The notes under the pieces: model-generated
The model's input: the letters and a program-made list of their open reading frames with translations, nothing else
What the model was told of the DNA's origin: nothing
The model's database searches: none
In this document: piece by piece, positions 7,281 through 17,246 of the stretch
Layout: each line of letters begins with the position of its first letter
Position numbering within the stretch: position 1 is the stretch's first letter
Position numbers and translations under genes: made by a program
Origin: Acaryochloris sp. CRU_2_0
Lineage (GTDB): Bacteria; Cyanobacteriota; Cyanobacteriia; Thermosynechococcales; Thermosynechococcaceae
Length of the DNA stretch: 39,206 nt
Direction: 5' to 3'
NCBI GenBank assembly: GCA_012034865.1
Contig: JAAUOM010000031.1
Location: 1-39,206, forward strand

Positions 7281-10241
7281 TTAAGCGGGTGATAAGGTTC
7301 TGCGCTTGGTCACCATTTGATAAGCTTCGATTCGATCGCCTTCAATCCAGTCACTAAAGTTATTAACGCCCACGCCACATTCATAACCAGAATTGACTTC
7401 GCGCACATCATCTTTCATCCGTTTTAGGGAATCTAAGATACCTTCAAAGACAACTTTACCTTGGCGCTGCACTCGAACTCGGCAATTGCGAACCAACTTG
7501 CCAGATTGGATATAGCAGCCTGCGATCGCACCCCGACCCACTGGGAAAACCGCTCGAACTTCGGCCTCGCCTAAACCTTCCTCCACAAATTCAGGTTCTA
7601 GGAGCCCTTCCATCGCCCCTTCAATGTCTTCTAGCAATTTGTAGATGATGTCGTACTCGCGAATGTCCACACCCGCTTGGTCAGCAGCTTGGCGAGCCCC
7701 ACTGGCTAAACTGGTGTTAAAGCCGATGATGACTGCGCCACTGGCCGTGGCTAAATCCACATCCGTTTCGCTAATTTCACCTGGTGCCGACAGCAAGACA
7801 CGCACTTGAACCTCATTTTGAGGTAGCTGAGCTAATGCACCTAAGAGAGCTTCGACCGAGCCTTGTACATCTGCTTTGATAATCAGATTCAGCTCTTTTA
7901 ATTCCCCTTCACGAGCTTGCTCAGACAGCGCATTTAAGGAAACCCGTCGAGACGCCATGGACTGCTGTAAGCGGGTATGGCGCTGCTGGTCTGTGCGCCG
8001 GCTAGCCATGACCCGTGCTACTTTCTCATCCGTTAACACTTCAAACTCTTCACCAGCAGCGGGAACCTCTCCCATCCCTAAAACTTCAACGGCAAAGGAA
8101 GGGCTAGCGGTATCCACTCGGGCACCCCGATCATCCACCATCGCTCGGACTTTACCAAAGGCTGACCCTGCGACTAAGATATCCCCAACTTTCAGGGTTC
8201 CATTTTGCACCAACAGGCTGGCTACGGGGCCTTTGGCTTTATCGAGGTGAGCTTCGATGACCGTTCCTTTCGCCGGTCGGTCTGGATTGGCCTGTAAATC
8301 TTCTACCTCAGCCACTAGCAGAATCATTTCTAACAGGGTATCTAGATTCTCACCCTTCAGGGCACTGACGGGAACCATAATGGTTTCACCGCCCCACTCT
8401 TCTGGTACCAAGTTATGTTCGCTCAGCTCTTGGCGCACGCGATCGAGCTGGGCAGCCTCTTTATCAATTTTGTTAATAGCAACAATGATCGGAACCTGTG
8501 CCGCCCGTGCATGACTAATCGCTTCTAGGGTTTGTGGCCGAACCCCATCATCAGCCGCAACCACCAAAATCGCAATATCGGTAACCCGAGTGCCTCGCGC
8601 TCGCATGGCAGTAAAGGCTTCGTGACCAGGTGTATCTAGAAAAACAACCTGCTGCATTCCCTCGGCAGAGGGTAGATCCACATGATAGGCTCCAATATGC
8701 TGAGTAATGCCCCCCGCTTCCCCTTGAGCAACTTTCGTCTTGCGAATTGCATCTAGGAGCGTCGTTTTACCATGATCAACATGACCCATAATCGTCACCA
8801 CCGGCGGACGGCTCTGCAAATTCTCCAGATCTGCTGCATCCAGCATTTCCGAAACTTTACGAGCTTCTGATTCTTGCTCCACCGTTTCAACGGCAACGCC
8901 TAGTTCTTCGGCTACCATCGTCGCAGTTTCGATATCCAGGATTTGATTAATATTGGCGGCAATTCCCTTGATAAATAAAGTCTTAATCACCTCCGTATCA
9001 GGTACAGCGAGTTCGGCTGCCAAGCCCTGTACCGTTAACTCCGTTGTTAGGGTGAGCAGGGTTGGGCGTTCAGCTTCCGCCTCTTGCTGTTGGCGATAGC
9101 GATTCCGTTGACGCCGATTCCCTTTGGATGAGCTGGGACTACGATTAATGGGGACAGTCGTGGGTTTTGCCTGCTTCATTGCTTTTGGCTTAGGCGGACG
9201 AACAAGGGACTGACTCACATCGACAATCGTTTGGTTATTCCCATCTTCCTCAGCAAAGAGATCATCTTCGTCATCTTCCAGGGCTTTTTGAGTTCGCCGT
9301 TTTTGTTTAAGGCTGGCTTTAGAGACCTTAGAACGCTCTTCTATCTCTTCGTCTTTAGTGGGGGTTCGCTTCTCTTTCTTCTGACGGGCTGTGGGAGGTT
9401 TGAGAACTAGAAGCTCAGTGGTGACTTGGGCTAATTGTGGGATAGTATCAGCCACTGACGGCTCAATTGTCTCCTCTAGTTGACCCTTGGCCACCGCAAT
9501 GGGACGAATGAGACGAGGCTGGGGTTGTTCCTTAACAATGGCGGGTTGAGCAACTGAGGATTTGGGTTGAGTAGGCTGCTTACTAGCAGGACTCACCGCA
9601 GCTTCTTTGGCTCCCTCTGGTTTCGGTGGATAATTTAAGGTGGGTTTTTGCAGAAGTTGAGGTCTGGCTATTTCAGGAATTTGAGTCGTAGGCTTAGTCA
9701 ACACCTTGTCTGGTGTGGGTGGTTTAGGCGGGGTTGAGCCGATCGTAGGCGGTTTGAGCGCTGATGGAGATGCAGATTTACTCATTGCCACAGGTTCCTG
9801 ACCCACCGCTAGTTTTTCAAGAACGTGGGGTTGTGAAGAATGGATCGGCTTGGGCGCTTGCAAGGGTTCTGATGGTGTGAGCGCGGTAGTATCCACAGAT
9901 GGAGGTGTTGCGACAAGCTCAGTCGGCTTGACTTTCTGTTTGCGTAGCTCCAAAATCTGTTGTTTCTTAGGCCGATCTTGCTTTGTTGGCTTAGAAATAG
10001 GGTGGGGCTTGCGCGTTCCGCCATCTTGAACAGGAGATTTATGGTTAGGTTGACTAGGACGGATCGATGGATGCTTTTGAGCAGCCGCGGTGCGGATTTG
10101 TTCTGCTTCGGCCTCAGTAATGGTGCTGCTGTGATTTTTTACCGTAATATTCAGCTGATCGCAAACAGCCAAAATGTCTTTGTTCTCCAAATTTAACTCT
10201 CTTGAAAGCTCGTAAATTCTAACTTTGTGACTGCTACTCAT
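7281..10241 (-). CDS. infB: Translation initiation factor IF-2
   Basis: This GTPase brings initiator fMet-tRNA to the 30S subunit and promotes subunit joining. Domains: IF2 N-terminal module at 1-52; long disordered Pro/Lys/Gln-rich linker at about 55-390, typical of cyanobacterial IF-2; second N-terminal module at 398-447; G domain with GHVDHGKT (486-493), DTPGHE (536-541) and NKID (590-593); then the EF-Tu-like domain 2, domain 3 and the C-terminal fMet-tRNA-binding domain ending near residue 980. Length 986 is normal. The ATG at 10241 has AGGAG and GGGG purine runs upstream. It is third in the rimP-nusA-infB order but 454 bp from nusA, with ylxR missing between, so it may have its own promoter (TATGTA box near 10275). 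Confidence 0.97.
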   Translation of the reverse strand: MSSSHKVRIYELSRELNLENKDILAVCDQLNITVKNHSSTITEAEAEQIRTAAAQKHPSIRPSQPNHKSPVQDGGTRKPHPISKPTKQDRPKKQQILELRKQKVKPTELVATPPSVDTTALTPSEPLQAPKPIHSSQPHVLEKLAVGQEPVAMSKSASPSALKPPTIGSTPPKPPTPDKVLTKPTTQIPEIARPQLLQKPTLNYPPKPEGAKEAAVSPASKQPTQPKSSVAQPAIVKEQPQPRLIRPIAVAKGQLEETIEPSVADTIPQLAQVTTELLVLKPPTARQKKEKRTPTKDEEIEERSKVSKASLKQKRRTQKALEDDEDDLFAEEDGNNQTIVDVSQSLVRPPKPKAMKQAKPTTVPINRSPSSSKGNRRQRNRYRQQQEAEAERPTLLTLTTELTVQGLAAELAVPDTEVIKTLFIKGIAANINQILDIETATMVAEELGVAVETVEQESEARKVSEMLDAADLENLQSRPPVVTIMGHVDHGKTTLLDAIRKTKVAQGEAGGITQHIGAYHVDLPSAEGMQQVVFLDTPGHEAFTAMRARGTRVTDIAILVVAADDGVRPQTLEAISHARAAQVPIIVAINKIDKEAAQLDRVRQELSEHNLVPEEWGGETIMVPVSALKGENLDTLLEMILLVAEVEDLQANPDRPAKGTVIEAHLDKAKGPVASLLVQNGTLKVGDILVAGSAFGKVRAMVDDRGARVDTASPSFAVEVLGMGEVPAAGEEFEVLTDEKVARVMASRRTDQQRHTRLQQSMASRRVSLNALSEQAREGELKELNLIIKADVQGSVEALLGALAQLPQNEVQVRVLLSAPGEISETDVDLATASGAVIIGFNTSLASGARQAADQAGVDIREYDIIYKLLEDIEGAMEGLLEPEFVEEGLGEAEVRAVFPVGRGAIAGCYIQSGKLVRNCRVRVQRQGKVVFEGILDSLKRMKDDVREVNSGYECGVGVNNFSDWIEGDRIEAYQMVTKRRTLSPA

Positions 10242-10695
10242 CCAATGGCCCCTTTTGTCTCCTGTGATTTTACATAAGTTCTACCCTTTACATGTGTTGG
10301 ATAAGGATATGCTTGAGGCTGTAGGTTCAAGCGGTTGAGTATTCAGATGAGTGAATGAACCATCTGACGGTATTGAACACACAGCTCATTTGGGGGTAAA
10401 TGCCCTTTAATAATTATTATCCATGCTGTCTGACAAACTTGCGAGTGAGAAAAAAGCGATTCAGTGCAAATTTGAATGTGCTGGCTCTCAATCGAGTCTC
10501 CCTCATATAAGGGTGATGATTTAGTGCCACCGACTATTATCAACTATTTCTGGTGTGAATAGGTTGCACACTGTTAGGTTTATGAAAGTCAACTTGCTGA
10601 AAATAAACGATGAACAAGGGTATCCCTGGAACAATGGCCAGGGGTGGGCTGGGTATGAAGGGTTGGTCTGAATTTGTTTTTTCAGGGGTGTGGCC
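10242..10695 (-). other. infB upstream region without ylxR
   Basis: In most bacteria and many cyanobacteria a short ylxR/rnpM gene lies between nusA and infB. I read the minus strand of this stretch in all frames and found no YlxR-like sequence (no RRCxxC start, no GRSAYLC). One 66-codon frame at 10343-10543 resembles nothing. The stretch is AT-rich and probably holds an infB promoter and leader. Confidence 0.55.
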
Positions 10696-12054
10696 TTACT
10701 CTGCGAGCGAATTCTCAGTTTCTACTGAGGCGGTTTCCATTTCTGATTCCCAGTCTTCTGCGGGTAGTGGATCCTTGGAATCCGCAGAAGTCTCTAGCGT
10801 GTCAGACCCATCGTTTGCACTCTGATCAGAATAGACTACTGTTTTTTCATCCGTTTGTTGCTCTTGTTCTGTCAGCCTTTGGGATTGCAGAGTACTGAAG
10901 AGCTGATCTTCTGCCTCTTGATCATAGCTAGCGATATCTTTAATATCAATTTTCCACCCAGTTAGTCGAGCGGCTAATCTCACATTTTGCCCCTCCTTAC
11001 CAATGGCTAAACTGAGTTGGTCTTCAGCCACTAATACATGGGCTTGCCGCTCTTCTGTATCAATTAAGCGCACCGCATCAACACGGGCAGGGCTGAGAGC
11101 GTTGGCGATGTAGGTGGCTGGATCGGGAGACCAGCGAATAACGTCGATCTTTTCGCCTCTGAGTTCATTGACCACTGCTTGAATGCGCGATCCCCGTGCC
11201 CCGATACAGGCACCGACTGGATCAACGTCTCTTTCTAGGGTATCGACCGCGATTTTGGTGCGCGGCCCTACTTGTCGGGAGGGGGGGTTAGCCTCCCGCG
11301 CCACGGCAACAATGCGAACCACTTCATCTTCAATTTCAGGAACTTCATTGGCAAATAGATAGACCACTAACCCGGCATCTGCTCTAGACACGACGAGCTG
11401 GGGGCCGCGATGGGGACCGTCGGCCACTCGTTTGAGGAAGACCTTAAAAGTGGCATTCGCTCGATAATTATCGTTAGGCAATTGTTCCCGTTTGGGTAGT
11501 TCTGCCTCCACTTCTGGTTGACCAAAGGTGCTGGTAACGGCCATAATCACCGATCGCCGTTCAAATCGGAGAACCCTAGCTTGCAGAACCGTTTTTTCTA
11601 GATCTTGGAATTCTTCTTGGATCAGCTTGCGTTGCTGATCTCGCAACTTTTGAGATAAGACTTGCTTGGTTTGGATAGCCGCCATTCGCCCAAACTCATT
11701 TTGATCGGGGGTCACATCTAAAACAACGGTGTCTCCCAGTTGGGCTTCTGGGGCAACTTCTCGCACTTCTGCTAGGGCGATTTGGTGGTCTGTGCTTTCC
11801 ACTTCATCGACAATCATTTTGGTTGCTAAGACCAGAAATCCTTCTTCTTCGACATCCAGCTCGACATCAAAGTTATAAAAATATTCTTCATCAAACTGTG
11901 CCCCACTATCTAACAGCAGCGTTCGTCGATAGCGCTCATAGCCTTTGAGGAGAGCTTCTTGGAGAGCAGCTTGCACCGCTGGTTTGGGTAGATTGCGTTC
12001 GCGGCTGATCACATTAATCATTTCTGCTAAACCCGGTAACTGAACCATGGACAT
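10696..12054 (-). CDS. nusA: Transcription termination/antitermination factor NusA
   Basis: NusA binds RNA polymerase and nascent RNA and tunes pausing, termination and antitermination. The N-terminal polymerase-binding domain covers about 1-130, followed by the S1 domain at about 135-200, and two KH domains with GARGSR (285-290) and AIGKEGQNVRLA (350-361). A Glu/Gln/Ser/Asp-rich acidic tail fills about 390-452; the E. coli acidic repeats are absent, as usual in cyanobacteria. The ATG at 12054 has GGAG 8 bases upstream; a second Met two codons in is less favoured. It follows rimP by 97 bp in the same direction and should be cotranscribed with it. Confidence 0.96.
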   Translation of the reverse strand: MSMVQLPGLAEMINVISRERNLPKPAVQAALQEALLKGYERYRRTLLLDSGAQFDEEYFYNFDVELDVEEEGFLVLATKMIVDEVESTDHQIALAEVREVAPEAQLGDTVVLDVTPDQNEFGRMAAIQTKQVLSQKLRDQQRKLIQEEFQDLEKTVLQARVLRFERRSVIMAVTSTFGQPEVEAELPKREQLPNDNYRANATFKVFLKRVADGPHRGPQLVVSRADAGLVVYLFANEVPEIEDEVVRIVAVAREANPPSRQVGPRTKIAVDTLERDVDPVGACIGARGSRIQAVVNELRGEKIDVIRWSPDPATYIANALSPARVDAVRLIDTEERQAHVLVAEDQLSLAIGKEGQNVRLAARLTGWKIDIKDIASYDQEAEDQLFSTLQSQRLTEQEQQTDEKTVVYSDQSANDGSDTLETSADSKDPLPAEDWESEMETASVETENSLAE

Positions 12055-12151
12055 AGGCTTTCTCCATTACTGAACGAGGATGGGGCGGTTAGGATATCAA
12101 GAGGGAGAGGGGTTCGGTGAGATGAGAAGAGAAGAGAAGGCAATTTTGCTT

Positions 12152-12616
12152 TCAGGTGGGTGAGTCATAAAGCTGCACCTGCGAAATGACCTCTCGTGGA
12201 ATTTTCAGGATCCGACCTTTTTGATTGAGGTAGACATGGGTTTCATTCCGCTCGATGAGTGTACCGATCCATTGCTCCTGTTGGTGATCAGGGGTATGGG
12301 TTTGAATGAGAATGGGGAACCCTCTAAAAGAGATGAAGTCGCGATCGCACCTCAGTTCCGACGACAGACCAGGGCTAGAAACTTCTAGCACATAGGCGTC
12401 TGGCAAAACGTGAGCTTCATCAAGTACCCTCTCTAAGGCGCGGCTCATTTTCTCGCAATCTTCCAGTCCAGTCTCCTGATCACAGTTACGGATATTGATG
12501 CGCAAAATCGGGGGATTCTGGTTGGTTTGGAACACAGCGCCTACCACTTCCAAATTAAATTGGGTCGCTACAGGCATAGCCAGGTCAATAACTTGGGGAA
12601 TCACAGGATGTGTCAT
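12152..12616 (-). CDS. rimP: Ribosome maturation factor RimP
   Basis: RimP assists late assembly of the 30S subunit. The sequence shows the N-terminal alpha/beta domain (VEVxG-like EVVGAVF, ILRINIRN, DCEKMSRALERVLDE), the signature YVLEVSSPGLSSELRCDRDF, and a C-terminal SH3-like barrel. From the ATG at 12616 it has 154 residues, the family norm. An in-frame GTG at 12670 would add 18 residues, but those codons run straight through an intrinsic terminator and have no family match, so I prefer 12616. No clear Shine-Dalgarno precedes either start. It is the first gene of the operon with nusA and infB, and its leader carries the attenuator-like structure listed separately. Confidence 0.92.
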   Translation of the reverse strand: MTHPVIPQVIDLAMPVATQFNLEVVGAVFQTNQNPPILRINIRNCDQETGLEDCEKMSRALERVLDEAHVLPDAYVLEVSSPGLSSELRCDRDFISFRGFPILIQTHTPDHQQEQWIGTLIERNETHVYLNQKGRILKIPREVISQVQLYDSPT

Positions 12617-12634
12617 GGGAATGGGGCTGACCAC

Positions 12635-12659
12635 AAAAAAAGTGGGTATTAACCCACTC
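12635..12659 (-). terminator. Intrinsic terminator in the rimP leader
   Basis: On the minus strand, AGTGGGT (12652-12658) and ACCCACT (12641-12647) form a 7-bp stem with a 4-base loop, followed directly by a seven-T run. It ends about 20 bases before the rimP ATG and lies downstream of the putative rimP promoter, so it should cut the operon's own transcript unless bypassed. Confidence 0.75.
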
Positions 12660-12665
12660 TTAGCA

Positions 12666-12703
12666 CTCACGAATACACGTGAGACGGGGACAGAATTTCT
12701 GTC
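12666..12703 (-). promoter_or_regulatory. Two hairpins of the rimP leader
   Basis: CTCACG/CGTGAG (12666-12683, 6 bp, 6-base loop) and GACAGAA/TTCTGTC (12689-12703, 7 bp around one base, extendable past a mismatch) lie just upstream of the leader terminator. The distal GGAGAC can instead pair with GTCTC, giving an alternative fold. Confidence 0.55.
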
Positions 12704-12715
12704 TCCTATGGTTCT

Positions 12716-12721
12716 AGTATA
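12716..12721 (-). promoter_or_regulatory. Putative -10 box of the rimP-nusA-infB operon
   Basis: TATACT on the minus strand matches a sigma-70 -10 box at five of six positions. No good -35 box is seen 16-18 bases upstream. Transcription would begin near 12709 and give a leader of about 93 bases. Confidence 0.5.
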
Positions 12722-12769
12722 GCGTAGCCCGCTCCAGATTGGCGGGAATTGCGATCGCAGACCCTGGAC

Positions 12770-14257
12770 TCATTGCTTGTTGGCAGATCCTGGAATGACC
12801 TGAATCGAGGCTAAACCCTTCGATTCATAGCTCACCTGACGTAATCGTTCAATCTCAGCGGTTGTGCCCTCATCACTTTTAGCTTCTAAACGCTGCAAAA
12901 TCGTCAGCTTGGTTTCTTCCAGAAAATCCAGGAGCAAAGCTTGAATTTCAGCCAAGGTGGTTTCATCTTTTAATTCCGTGCGTAGGGCATCGGTGAAATG
13001 TTCACCCAGTTGCTCAAAAATATCTCGACCTTTTTGGTCTTGCAAAATTTTAGTGATGGTGGATTGCGTGGTTTGGGTGAGTCGTTGAGTTACCTGCTGG
13101 GCAATAGCATTGGGTAAAGCGGTCATTCCTGGCAGTTGTTGCACCTGTCGATATAAGGGCAAATCACTAAGGGCTTCGCTAATCGCGTGGCGGATGACAT
13201 TCTCTACATCCGGTTGGAGTTGGGGTAAAACTTTATAAATAGTGATCTTCACCGCCTGCACGATCAGCTCTTGCAGCTCATTCACTTCATTGATCTCCAC
13301 TGCGTCGGTTTCCGATTGCAGCAGCCATTGGGCAACAACGCCTTGGGCGATCGCATCTTGGGCAACACTCACAGATTGCACCAAGACGATTTCCGTCATA
13401 TCCCTCGCCAGACTTTCAGCCAAAAACCGATTGATTTGCGTTTGCACCCGGCTGAGATTAATCCAGCCCACCTGATGCAAACGCAGCATAATCGGCAAGA
13501 TCCGCAGAATTCGCCAAATGGGCAAGAAAAAGAAGAGATCATACCAGCGCCACAGCAGGGTATCTCGCCAACTGATCCCTGGACGGCGACGGCTGAGATA
13601 GAAGGTTCTAATCAGATAATCCAAACCAAACAGGATCACAAAGGGGAAATCAATCGCCACAAAATAATCCACAAAATCGCCACTTTCCCCAAAGGGACGG
13701 TAATAATTAGAGGCAATCAGGGGTCGAATCTTGGCATTAAAAAATTTGATCTCCCCCGTCCACAGGTTTTTTTGGAGATGATCCACACTCCAAAATTCCC
13801 GCAACGACCCTTGGGCCGATTCATTATCCATGTGCTTACGCATCCGGTTCTTGATTTTCTCTAAGGTTCCGGTTTTCTGAGCCAGCTCAAAGGGATTTTG
13901 GTTGATCATGGCTTCGCTTTGATCCCTTAATTTGGCCAGAAGCTTTTGCAGCTTTGCACCTTGAGGTCCAGATTGAGCGAGTTCTTGTTCGACTTGGTCA
14001 ACGGACTGCAAATATTGCTGAGTATCCCAATAGGGTTCAATGCCCTTAATCGGATCGTAGAGTTCTGTAATTGCGGGAAGCTGACTCAGATAAAAATCTC
14101 GCAGGGGAATATAGGTGATATTAAACAGCACCAAGGTGAGATTGACCAAGGCAACTACCGCCATGAATCGATCTAACCCTAAAAACCAAGCATTTCGCCG
14201 ATGACGCCGTCTTTTATACTGCTGGGTAGCTTGGCGACTAACGGAGGGCGTTGGCAT
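12770..14257 (-). CDS. Conserved-looking membrane protein, channel-like segment
   Basis: A 495-residue protein of unknown function. The N-terminus is strongly basic (KRRRHRR), then a membrane segment at about 30-50, a charged helical region at 70-160, a second membrane segment at about 195-218, and a third hydrophobic part (DLFFFLPIWRILRILPIMLR) with Arg at regular intervals that recalls an S4-like helix of ion channels. The C-terminal 230 residues are soluble and helical with many Gln, Glu and Leu. No pore selectivity motif is visible, so calling it a channel would go beyond the evidence. It is the gene upstream of the rimP leader and probably has its own promoter. Confidence 0.7.
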   Translation of the reverse strand: MPTPSVSRQATQQYKRRRHRRNAWFLGLDRFMAVVALVNLTLVLFNITYIPLRDFYLSQLPAITELYDPIKGIEPYWDTQQYLQSVDQVEQELAQSGPQGAKLQKLLAKLRDQSEAMINQNPFELAQKTGTLEKIKNRMRKHMDNESAQGSLREFWSVDHLQKNLWTGEIKFFNAKIRPLIASNYYRPFGESGDFVDYFVAIDFPFVILFGLDYLIRTFYLSRRRPGISWRDTLLWRWYDLFFFLPIWRILRILPIMLRLHQVGWINLSRVQTQINRFLAESLARDMTEIVLVQSVSVAQDAIAQGVVAQWLLQSETDAVEINEVNELQELIVQAVKITIYKVLPQLQPDVENVIRHAISEALSDLPLYRQVQQLPGMTALPNAIAQQVTQRLTQTTQSTITKILQDQKGRDIFEQLGEHFTDALRTELKDETTLAEIQALLLDFLEETKLTILQRLEAKSDEGTTAEIERLRQVSYESKGLASIQVIPGSANKQ

Positions 14258-14306
14258 ATCGGCAAGAGGTTGAAACAGAACAGATCAATCCAATCAAAGG
14301 GGTGGT

Positions 14307-14618
14307 TTACTCAGAAGCCAATACGGCTTGCAAACGACTTCTAAATTCTCCCTTAGGGTGACCGCCTTTGACTTCTCCCAAAATGGAGAATTCTGCATCT
14401 GGGGAATCACAAATAATATAGGTGGGCCAACCCATTTCGGATTTATCTGGATACTGAGTTAGCAAGATTTTGCGATATTTCCTGTAGGTGGGAGTATCTT
14501 GCATTTTGACATCGATGAATTCTAAACCCAGCTCTTCTGTCACTTTTTTGTCATAAAAGGACATTTTATGGCAAATGCCACAGTCTTCGGATGAAAATTT
14601 AATTACGGCCTTACCCAT
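14307..14618 (-). CDS. Thioredoxin-family protein with CGIC active site
   Basis: A 103-residue thioredoxin-fold protein, probably a cytosolic thiol-disulfide exchange factor. The active-site pair is C13-G-I-C16 near the N-terminus, and the cis-proline loop is GWPTY (W64-P65), where substrates dock. No signal peptide is present. Between them lies a longer than usual helical part (TYRKYRKILLTQYPDKSE), which separates it from classic thioredoxins (CGPC). It lies 49 bp upstream of the membrane-protein gene on the same strand and may be cotranscribed with it. It is divergent from smpB with 89 bp between, which must hold both promoters. The redox partner cannot be inferred. Confidence 0.8.
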   Translation of the reverse strand: MGKAVIKFSSEDCGICHKMSFYDKKVTEELGLEFIDVKMQDTPTYRKYRKILLTQYPDKSEMGWPTYIICDSPDAEFSILGEVKGGHPKGEFRSRLQAVLASE

Positions 14619-14707
14619 AGTGCTCGTTTTTTTGATTCAGGATCAATGCGTTATTGTCTATGCTATCAGGCTAGTACCGCTTAAAAGGCAAAAGGTAAAG
14701 TATCGGT

Positions 14708-15172
14708 ATGAGTGAGTCTTATAAAATTATTAGCGATAATCGCCAAGCCCGTTTTCTCTACGAAATTCTAGAAGTCTATGAGGTGGGGATTGAACTCATG
14801 GGCACTGAGGTCAAGTCCATCCGCGCTGGCAAGGTGAATTTGCGAGATGGCTTTGCCCAAATTCGCAAGGAGGAAGCATTTTTGTTAAATGTGCATATTT
14901 CTCCCCACCAGCAAGCGGGTCAGTTTTTTAACCATGATCCGCGTCGTATTCGCAAACTCTTGATGCATCGTCAAGAGATTCGCAAACTCATTGGCAAAAC
15001 TGAGCAAAAAGGGCTAACATTGGTTCCCTTAAAGCTGTATTTGCAGCGAGGTTGGATTAAGGTTTCCATTGGTCTAGCCCGTGGCAAGAAACTGCATGAT
15101 AAGCGCGAAACAGTCAAGAAACGCCAGGATAAGCGAGACATGGAACGAGCGATGAAGCGAGGGGCTGAATAA
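14708..15172 (+). CDS. smpB: SsrA-binding protein SmpB
   Basis: SmpB binds tmRNA and guides it to stalled ribosomes for trans-translation. The OB-fold core is plain: ARFLYEILEVYEVGIELMGTEVKSIR, then KVNLRDGFAQI and NVHISPHQQAGQF, RIRKLLMH, and GWIKVSIGLARGKK. The basic C-terminal tail (KLHDKRETVKKRQDKRDMERAMKR) is the part that mimics the missing mRNA and tRNA in the ribosome. Length 154 is normal. It is a single gene; the next gene converges on it. A short perfect hairpin (TTGTGA/TCACAA, 15179-15193) lies just past its stop, and a HIP1-centred palindrome at 15219-15232 follows. Confidence 0.97.
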   Translation: MSESYKIISDNRQARFLYEILEVYEVGIELMGTEVKSIRAGKVNLRDGFAQIRKEEAFLLNVHISPHQQAGQFFNHDPRRIRKLLMHRQEIRKLIGKTEQKGLTLVPLKLYLQRGWIKVSIGLARGKKLHDKRETVKKRQDKRDMERAMKRGAE

Positions 15173-15243
15173 TGAGGGTTGTGAGCGTCACAAAAGGTGT
15201 TGCTTGCCTTGCAATTGCCCTGCGATCGCAGGAGCAAACTGAA

Positions 15244-15984
15244 CTACAAGATCTGAGAGAGAAAGAGTTTTGTGCGGGTTTCTTGGGGATTTTGGAAAAA
15301 TTGTTCTGGTGGGGCTGTTTCCACAACCTTGCCTTGATCCATCAATAAAATCCGATGGGCGACTTCCCTAGCAAACCCGACTTCATGGGTGACCACCACC
15401 ATCGTCATCCCCGATTCAGCGAGCGATCTCATCACCTCTAACACCTCCTTCACCATTTCTGGATCCAGGGCTGAGGTGGGTTCATCAAAGAGCATTATCT
15501 TCGGTTGCATCGCCAAGGCGCGGGCGATGGCAACCCGCTGCTGCTGTCCCCCCGACAACTGTCCCGGATACTTGTGAGCCTGCTCTAGAATATCTACCCT
15601 TTCTAGCAACTGCATGGCCATTTCTTGCGCCCTAGGACGAGGCCAACGCCGCACCCAAATTGGTGCTAAGGTGATGTTCTGTAAAACCGTCAGATGGGGG
15701 AACAAATTAAACTGCTGAAATACCATCCCTACTTCTCGACGAATTGCTTCGATGTTACCTAGATCGGGGAATAGTTCCATACCATCAATGATGATCTGTC
15801 CCTGCTGGTAATCTTCTAAGGCATTGAGGGTGCGAATAAACGTCGATTTACCAGAACCCGAAGGTCCCATGAGCACCACCACTTCCTGACGCTCAACTGT
15901 TAAGTTCACGCCTTGAAGAACGTGAAAGGCCTCGTACCATTTCTGAACATCCGTGGCCACAATGATGGGATTGGTTGCACTCAT
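15244..15984 (-). CDS. Polar amino-acid ABC transporter, ATP-binding protein
   Basis: This is the ATPase of an amino-acid importer of the GlnQ/AapP/BgtA kind. Walker A is GPSGSGKST (40-48), the signature LSGGQ (143-147), Walker B IMLFDEP (163-169), and the switch His is H200. Length 246 is normal. It lies 49 bp after the second permease gene and completes the permease-permease-ATPase set. In Anabaena the equivalent NatG-NatH-BgtA system takes up acidic and neutral polar amino acids; substrate here is inferred from that similarity only. Its stop is 71 bp from the convergent smpB. Confidence 0.92.
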   Translation of the reverse strand: MSATNPIIVATDVQKWYEAFHVLQGVNLTVERQEVVVLMGPSGSGKSTFIRTLNALEDYQQGQIIIDGMELFPDLGNIEAIRREVGMVFQQFNLFPHLTVLQNITLAPIWVRRWPRPRAQEMAMQLLERVDILEQAHKYPGQLSGGQQQRVAIARALAMQPKIMLFDEPTSALDPEMVKEVLEVMRSLAESGMTMVVVTHEVGFAREVAHRILLMDQGKVVETAPPEQFFQNPQETRTKLFLSQIL

Positions 15985-16033
15985 CTCAATTCATCTCAAC
16001 AAACACTAGGATTCCCCGATAGATTTTGTCCAA

Positions 16034-17242
16034 CTAATGCCCTTTCACCCCAAGTTGGCGTTCTAAACGACGACTTGCCTGCGACATCAGATAGCAAAAC
16101 AGCCAATAGAGCAAGCCAATAAACAGATACACCTCACCGTGGCGACCAATAAATCGCGGCTGTGACAAAATCGAGCGGGAGATGCCCGTCAGCTCCACTA
16201 GGCCAATAAGCGATAATAATGATGTGTCTTTGAACAGGCCAATAAATTGACCGACAATGGCCGGAATCACGGATCGCAATGCCTGGGGCAAGACAATCAG
16301 CCCCAAGACCAAAACTGGACTTAAACCTAATGCTTGGGCAGCCTCAATCTGTCCTGAAGGAATCGATTGTAAGCCACCCCGGACATTTTCGGCTAAATAG
16401 GCCGCACTGAATAAGGTCAGACCACAAATGGCTCTCAAGACATCATCCATGCGGATCTGACTGGGCAAAATCAGGGGTAACATCACCCCAGCAATAAACA
16501 GAATGCCAATCAAGGGCAATCCCCGAACCACCTCAATATACAGGATGCTAAGGGCACGCACTACAGGCAAAGAACTCCGGCGTCCTAGAGCCAACAAGAC
16601 CCCCAGGGGAAAAGATAGACCAATACTAATAACCGCTGTCAGCAAAGTCAGTAACAATCCCTGCCAGACATTTGTCTCAATGGAGCTTAAACCCCAGCCC
16701 CCCGAGAGCAGCCACAGGACTACAAACAAGGTTAAAAGCCACAGAAGAGGCAACCCCTGTGATAACAAGCGTTTGGGCAAATAAGTCGCATACCTTGGCC
16801 CTAGGAGCAGATTCATAATCACGATCCCGCCCATCGCCAAGACCCACAGTATCTCTGGCACTTGACCACCCACTAGGGGCACAATCCCCAAGCCAGCCAC
16901 GGTAATCACACCTACCCCGATAACCGCTCGACGATTCAGTTGTATTATCCCAGCGGTGAAACTAGCAACAGCAGCTACAATCACTGCCACTAACCACACT
17001 CGCCAAATTTGCTCAATGGGGAATCGGCCTATTAGAAACAGGCGCAGATTGACTTGCAAAACGGTCCATTGAGCCTGAGTAAACATCCAAACCCATAACC
17101 CGCGACCACCCTGATAGACCACCCATACACTAATCAGCGTCAGTAGGCTGTTATACCAAGTACTAAAGAGATTGCGACGCAGCCAACCCCATACCGATGG
17201 CAGAAGGCTAGTGGAGCGAGATTGCAAATTGCTTGGAGCCAT
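16034..17242 (-). CDS. Polar amino-acid ABC permease (AapM/NatH type)
   Basis: This is the second membrane subunit of the importer, about 402 residues from the ATG at 17242. It has several N-terminal membrane helices beyond the five-helix core, typical of the AapQ/AapM group as opposed to the short HisM/GlnP group. The core shows LLTLLTAVISIGLSFPLGVLLALGR, EVVRGLPLIGILF, and the cytoplasmic ATPase-contact loop EAAQALGLSPVLVLGLIVLPQALR. I chose 17242 because it lies 4 bases past the upstream stop with AAGGA before it, and it fits family N-termini. An ATG at 17284 would overlap the previous gene by 38 bp. Confidence 0.88.
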   Translation of the reverse strand: MAPSNLQSRSTSLLPSVWGWLRRNLFSTWYNSLLTLISVWVVYQGGRGLWVWMFTQAQWTVLQVNLRLFLIGRFPIEQIWRVWLVAVIVAAVASFTAGIIQLNRRAVIGVGVITVAGLGIVPLVGGQVPEILWVLAMGGIVIMNLLLGPRYATYLPKRLLSQGLPLLWLLTLFVVLWLLSGGWGLSSIETNVWQGLLLTLLTAVISIGLSFPLGVLLALGRRSSLPVVRALSILYIEVVRGLPLIGILFIAGVMLPLILPSQIRMDDVLRAICGLTLFSAAYLAENVRGGLQSIPSGQIEAAQALGLSPVLVLGLIVLPQALRSVIPAIVGQFIGLFKDTSLLSLIGLVELTGISRSILSQPRFIGRHGEVYLFIGLLYWLFCYLMSQASRRLERQLGVKGH

Positions 17243-17246
17243 ATCC

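Noticed and set aside
7109-7357. 82-codon plus-strand frame
   Set aside because: It overlaps the end of infB and the stem-loop behind it, and has no family likeness.
10343-10543. 66-codon minus-strand frame as a possible ylxR
   Set aside because: Its residues do not fit YlxR (no RRCxxC, no GRSAYLC), and it has no ribosome site.
13271-13864. 197-codon plus-strand frame
   Set aside because: It lies antisense inside the membrane-protein gene and has no recognisable domain or ribosome site.
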